From: Actinomycetota bacterium
GTDB lineage: Bacteria; Actinomycetota; Actinomycetes; Actinomycetales; Microbacteriaceae
Reading direction: 5' to 3'
NCBI GenBank assembly: GCA_009704155.1
Contig: WLES01000038.1
Coordinates: 1-7,464 of the forward strand
DNA: 7,464 nt
The notes under the pieces are model-generated. The model was given only the letters and a program-made list of their open reading frames with translations. It searched no databases and was not told where the DNA came from. Both the position numbers and the translations under genes were made by a program. Below, one piece after another: positions 5,488-7,464 of the stretch (its first letter is position 1; each line of letters begins with the position of its first letter).

Positions 5488-5706
5488 ATGAACACACTTG
5501 ACTACGAAATGTTTGTTGCCCAAAACCCCTGGGCTATCGTCGGCCTCTTGTCGGCCGTTGTTTTGGCCATCACGCTCAAGGGCTTTGCACTGTGGCGGGC
5601 AGCGCGCAACAATTCGTCAGGCTGGTTTGTCGCACTTCTCCTCATCAATACCTTCGGCATTTTGGAGCTTCTTTACCTGGTCGTGTGGGGCCGCAACAAG
5701 AAGTAG
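5488..5706 (+). CDS. Small two-helix membrane protein, DUF5652-like
   Basis: A 72-residue protein with two transmembrane helices at about 14-34 and 46-66, a short basic linker between them (LWRAARNNSSG) and a basic C-terminus (GRNKK). The second helix, WFVALLLINTFGILELLYL, matches what I recall as the core of the DUF5652 family, widespread in actinobacteria and other bacteria and without known function. Both termini probably face outward or inward together, with the basic loop and tail favouring the cytosolic side for the loop. Translation is probably leaderless. The next gene begins 38 bases downstream with its own promoter-like box, so the two may be transcribed separately as well as together. 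No function is assigned. Confidence 0.85.
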   Translation: MNTLDYEMFVAQNPWAIVGLLSAVVLAITLKGFALWRAARNNSSGWFVALLLINTFGILELLYLVVWGRNKK

Positions 5707-5732
5707 CCCATCCACGGTTCTGCTGGCGAGAG

Positions 5733-5738
5733 TAGTCT
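5733..5738 (+). promoter_or_regulatory. -10 box of a leaderless promoter for the six-helix membrane protein gene
   Basis: TAGTCT fits the actinobacterial TAnnnT pattern and ends exactly six bases before ATG 5745, the same spacing as at the previous gene. No ribosome binding site precedes the ATG. No convincing -35 box is visible, and read-through from the gene 38 bases upstream is also possible. Confidence 0.5.
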
Positions 5739-5744
5739 GGCGTC

Positions 5745-6545
5745 ATGACATCAACTGAATCCACAACAGCAAATCGTGCGCTCAAGGGTGTTCGCCGCGT
5801 TGCGGTATGGACCATCATTGTTTCTCTGGTAATTGCTGCCCTGATTGGTATCGCAACGATTGTCAGCGGTGAGTTCGGTGAACTACAGGCTAAAGTCCTC
5901 CTCACAACCCTTGCTGTCGCCGGTGCGGCGATCCTTGCGCTGTGCCACCTCGCTGTACTCGGCCGAGACGTCAAAGTTCTGGGCTGGATTGGAATTGGAA
6001 CGAGCGCCGTCACGCTGGCTGCTGCATCAATACTCATCTGGTGGAACTGGAGCGACACCGAGAACATGTATGGCTCAAGTTCTGTGTACATGAACATCAC
6101 CAAACTCTTCGCGATCTCACTTCTCCTCGCGGTGTCCTTTGCTCACGCCAACCTCATGCTCCTGCTCGCCACTGCTCCATTCAAATGGATGCGCGTTGTT
6201 CTCGACCTCAATCTCGTTCTCATCGGGATTGTCCCGCTTCTCGTCATCCCGGTCATTCTTTCCGACGGTGGATTCCCCCCTCAATCCCTGTCAGACATGT
6301 ATTGGCGATTCTTCGGGGTGGTTCTCATTCTCGATGCGCTCGGGACGGTTGCCCTCCCCGTGATCACGTTGATCGCGCGAGGAAAACAGCGCGCAGCCGG
6401 GATTGATCCGGTTCGACCGTCGGTTGTTGAACTCACCCTTCGCGATGAGCGTGCGGAATGGGTCGGGCGGGAAGCGGTGGCCGCCAAAACAACCCCGTTG
6501 GCCGTGGTTGAAGGGCTTATCGACAAGGCACGCAAGGCGAAGTAG
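5745..6545 (+). CDS. Six-helix integral membrane protein of unknown function
   Basis: I do not recognise a named family in this 266-residue protein. Hydrophobic segments lie at about 20-42, 49-73, 77-100, 118-142, 149-173 and 186-212, consistent with six transmembrane helices. They are followed by a charged cytosolic tail of about 55 residues (213-266) containing DPVRPSVVELTLRDERAEWVG-like sequence and ending in Lys-rich KARKAK. The largest external loop, about 100-117, is polar and includes WWNWSDTENMYGSSS. I see no catalytic motif, transporter signature or nucleotide-binding site. Its stop TAG shares one base with the GTG start of the response regulator, so the two are translationally coupled. 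This suggests the membrane protein belongs to the same signalling unit, possibly as a sensor component or a target. Codon use looks like that of its neighbours. Confidence 0.85.
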   Translation: MTSTESTTANRALKGVRRVAVWTIIVSLVIAALIGIATIVSGEFGELQAKVLLTTLAVAGAAILALCHLAVLGRDVKVLGWIGIGTSAVTLAAASILIWWNWSDTENMYGSSSVYMNITKLFAISLLLAVSFAHANLMLLLATAPFKWMRVVLDLNLVLIGIVPLLVIPVILSDGGFPPQSLSDMYWRFFGVVLILDALGTVALPVITLIARGKQRAAGIDPVRPSVVELTLRDERAEWVGREAVAAKTTPLAVVEGLIDKARKAK

Positions 6546-7180
6546 TGCCGGCGTCGAACACTCGAAATGCCGTCGTTGTCGACGACGAACCGCTCATCTG
6601 CAGCATCATCGCTGAAATCCTCGAATCGGACGGGTGGAATGTCACACGCACGCACGATGCACTCGGCGCAATCACCGCGGCTCGAGAATCGCCGCCCAAT
6701 CTCGTCGTTGCTGACATTGACTTGGGAATGGGGCCGACGGGAATCGACGTTGTCCAACGCATCCGATCCGACTACCCAACGGTTCCGGTTGTCTTCATCA
6801 CAAACCTTTCTGACCCGAGAATCACCGGCAGCGGTTGGAAATCGATTCCCGCCGACGCGTCCTACATCGTCAAAACCGAACTGAACTCAACGGATGCTCT
6901 TCGTGAAGCGGTATCGCGAGCGATCGGCACAGGCGACGCAATCCGGCAGATGTCCGATAAGGCACCCTCACGGGCCCTGTCGGCGATTCAAGTGAACGTC
7001 CTTCAACTTGTTTCGGCCGGCTTGACCAACGCCGAAATTGCTCAAGCACGAGAGACCAGTGTGCGCGCGGTCGAACGCATGCTGAATCGAATGATTGAAT
7101 CGGCTGGAATTCCCCCTGGTCCAACCGCGCGTGTTCAACTCGCGAGACTTTATTGGAATGAACTCAGTGGACGGAAATAG
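6545..7180 (+). CDS. Response regulator, receiver domain plus LuxR/NarL-type HTH
   Basis: A 211-residue two-component regulator. The receiver domain (about 8-125) has the acidic pair Asp13-Asp14, the phosphoacceptor Asp57 in VVADIDLG, Thr86 (VFIT) and Lys110 (YIVK), so all residues needed for phosphorylation are present. A LuxR-type helix-turn-helix lies at about 145-190, with AGLTNAEIAQARETSVRAV as the recognition segment. It should bind DNA as a dimer when phosphorylated by a histidine kinase. Target genes are unknown, though autoregulation of this cluster is common in the family. The GTG start at 6545 uses the last base of the preceding TAG stop, and the next membrane-protein gene begins 22 bases before this gene ends. 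The HTH departs somewhat from typical members (LSAIQVNVLQLV instead of LTxREREVL), but its core is intact. Confidence 0.92.
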   Translation: MPASNTRNAVVVDDEPLICSIIAEILESDGWNVTRTHDALGAITAARESPPNLVVADIDLGMGPTGIDVVQRIRSDYPTVPVVFITNLSDPRITGSGWKSIPADASYIVKTELNSTDALREAVSRAIGTGDAIRQMSDKAPSRALSAIQVNVLQLVSAGLTNAEIAQARETSVRAVERMLNRMIESAGIPPGPTARVQLARLYWNELSGRK

Positions 7181-7464
7181 TTCGGTTCGACGTCGCACGT
7201 TCTCGATTCGACAAATACAATCTCTCATCGAGAGTCCGTGGCTGTTCCGCTGGCAGACACTCCTTCCCTATTCACTCGTGGGTGTTCTCTTGGGATACGC
7301 ATCGGAGGTTTTCCGCCTTTCTCAACGTTCAGTTGTCACTGGTCTCGCGGTTTCTGCGCTGTCCGTGAGTTTGACAACTGCGTTGATCGTTGGTGTTGGA
7401 TTTGCGCTCCGAAGCGTCAGGCGGAACCGCGTTCCGATCGTGTTTGGTTCGCTCATCGCCGTTG
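7159..7464 (+). CDS. Membrane protein, N-terminal part; possible sensor kinase partner of the response regulator (runs off right edge)
   Basis: An ORF opens at ATG 7159, overlapping the response-regulator stop by 22 bases, and stays open for 102 codons to the end of the window. After a basic N-terminus (residues 1-32, with RRRTFSIRQ) there are hydrophobic segments at about 35-53 and 59-84 and a third beginning near 92. GTG 7168 is an alternative start. Neither has a clear ribosome binding site, as expected if translation is coupled to the upstream gene. Actinobacterial NarL-type regulators are commonly encoded next to a kinase with an N-terminal membrane domain, so this may be the cognate histidine kinase. 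No kinase motif lies within the window, so that remains inference from position; an unrelated membrane protein is possible. Confidence 0.72.

Noticed and set aside
5349..5498. A 49-codon rightward frame starting ATG 5349
   Set aside because: Only a weak purine run precedes it, its composition is Gln/His-rich without structure, and it runs through the -10 and start of the DUF5652 gene.
5314..5523. A 69-codon leftward frame with a hydrophobic stretch between the helicase and the DUF5652 gene
   Set aside because: Its start lies antisense within the DUF5652 gene, it has no ribosome binding site, and the hydrophobic part coincides with promoter DNA.

Overview
The window looks like chromosome from a Gram-positive actinobacterium. 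It has moderately high GC, GTG starts, several apparently leaderless genes, and protein types familiar from Actinobacteria: a GabD2-like aldehyde dehydrogenase, a DEAD-box helicase with the GRGRTGSGKT form of motif I, and a DUF5652 protein. A small-genome member of Microbacteriaceae is my best guess, but that is inference. I see no mobile element, CRISPR array, tRNA or rRNA.

Positions 1-2954 form a compact reactive-sulfur locus. A CsoR/CstR-family repressor is read leftward. It is followed by a CoA-disulfide/persulfide reductase fused to a rhodanese domain, a 38-residue Cys/His-rich protein that is easy to miss, and the 5' part of a GabD2-like aldehyde dehydrogenase that lacks the usual N-terminal arm and runs off the left edge. 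Diverging rightward from the repressor is a rhodanese lipoprotein. One ATACCC-TAGG-GGGTAT inverted repeat lies between the divergent genes. It overlaps the likely repressor promoter and the lipoprotein start codon, so one sensor probably controls both arms. The repressor has Cys36 and Cys65 but Gly at 61, where copper-sensing CsoR has a His ligand. That points to a persulfide sensor rather than a copper sensor.

A strong bidirectional hairpin at 2970-2999 closes this locus. Beyond it, leftward, lie an isoprenylcysteine-carboxyl-methyltransferase-like membrane protein (3004-3477) and, just upstream of it in the same transcription unit, a DEAD-box RNA helicase (3487-5262). The helicase has a long repetitive Arg/Asp-rich N-terminal tail built from 18- and 24-residue units with a 60-residue higher-order period, and almost no C-terminal extension.

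From 5488 everything reads rightward: a small DUF5652 membrane protein, an unrecognised six-helix membrane protein, a NarL/LuxR-type response regulator whose GTG start overlaps the previous stop by one base, and the start of another membrane protein that overlaps the regulator by 22 bases and may be its sensor kinase. The first two genes each have a TAnnnT box exactly six bases before the ATG and no ribosome binding site, which suggests leaderless transcripts.
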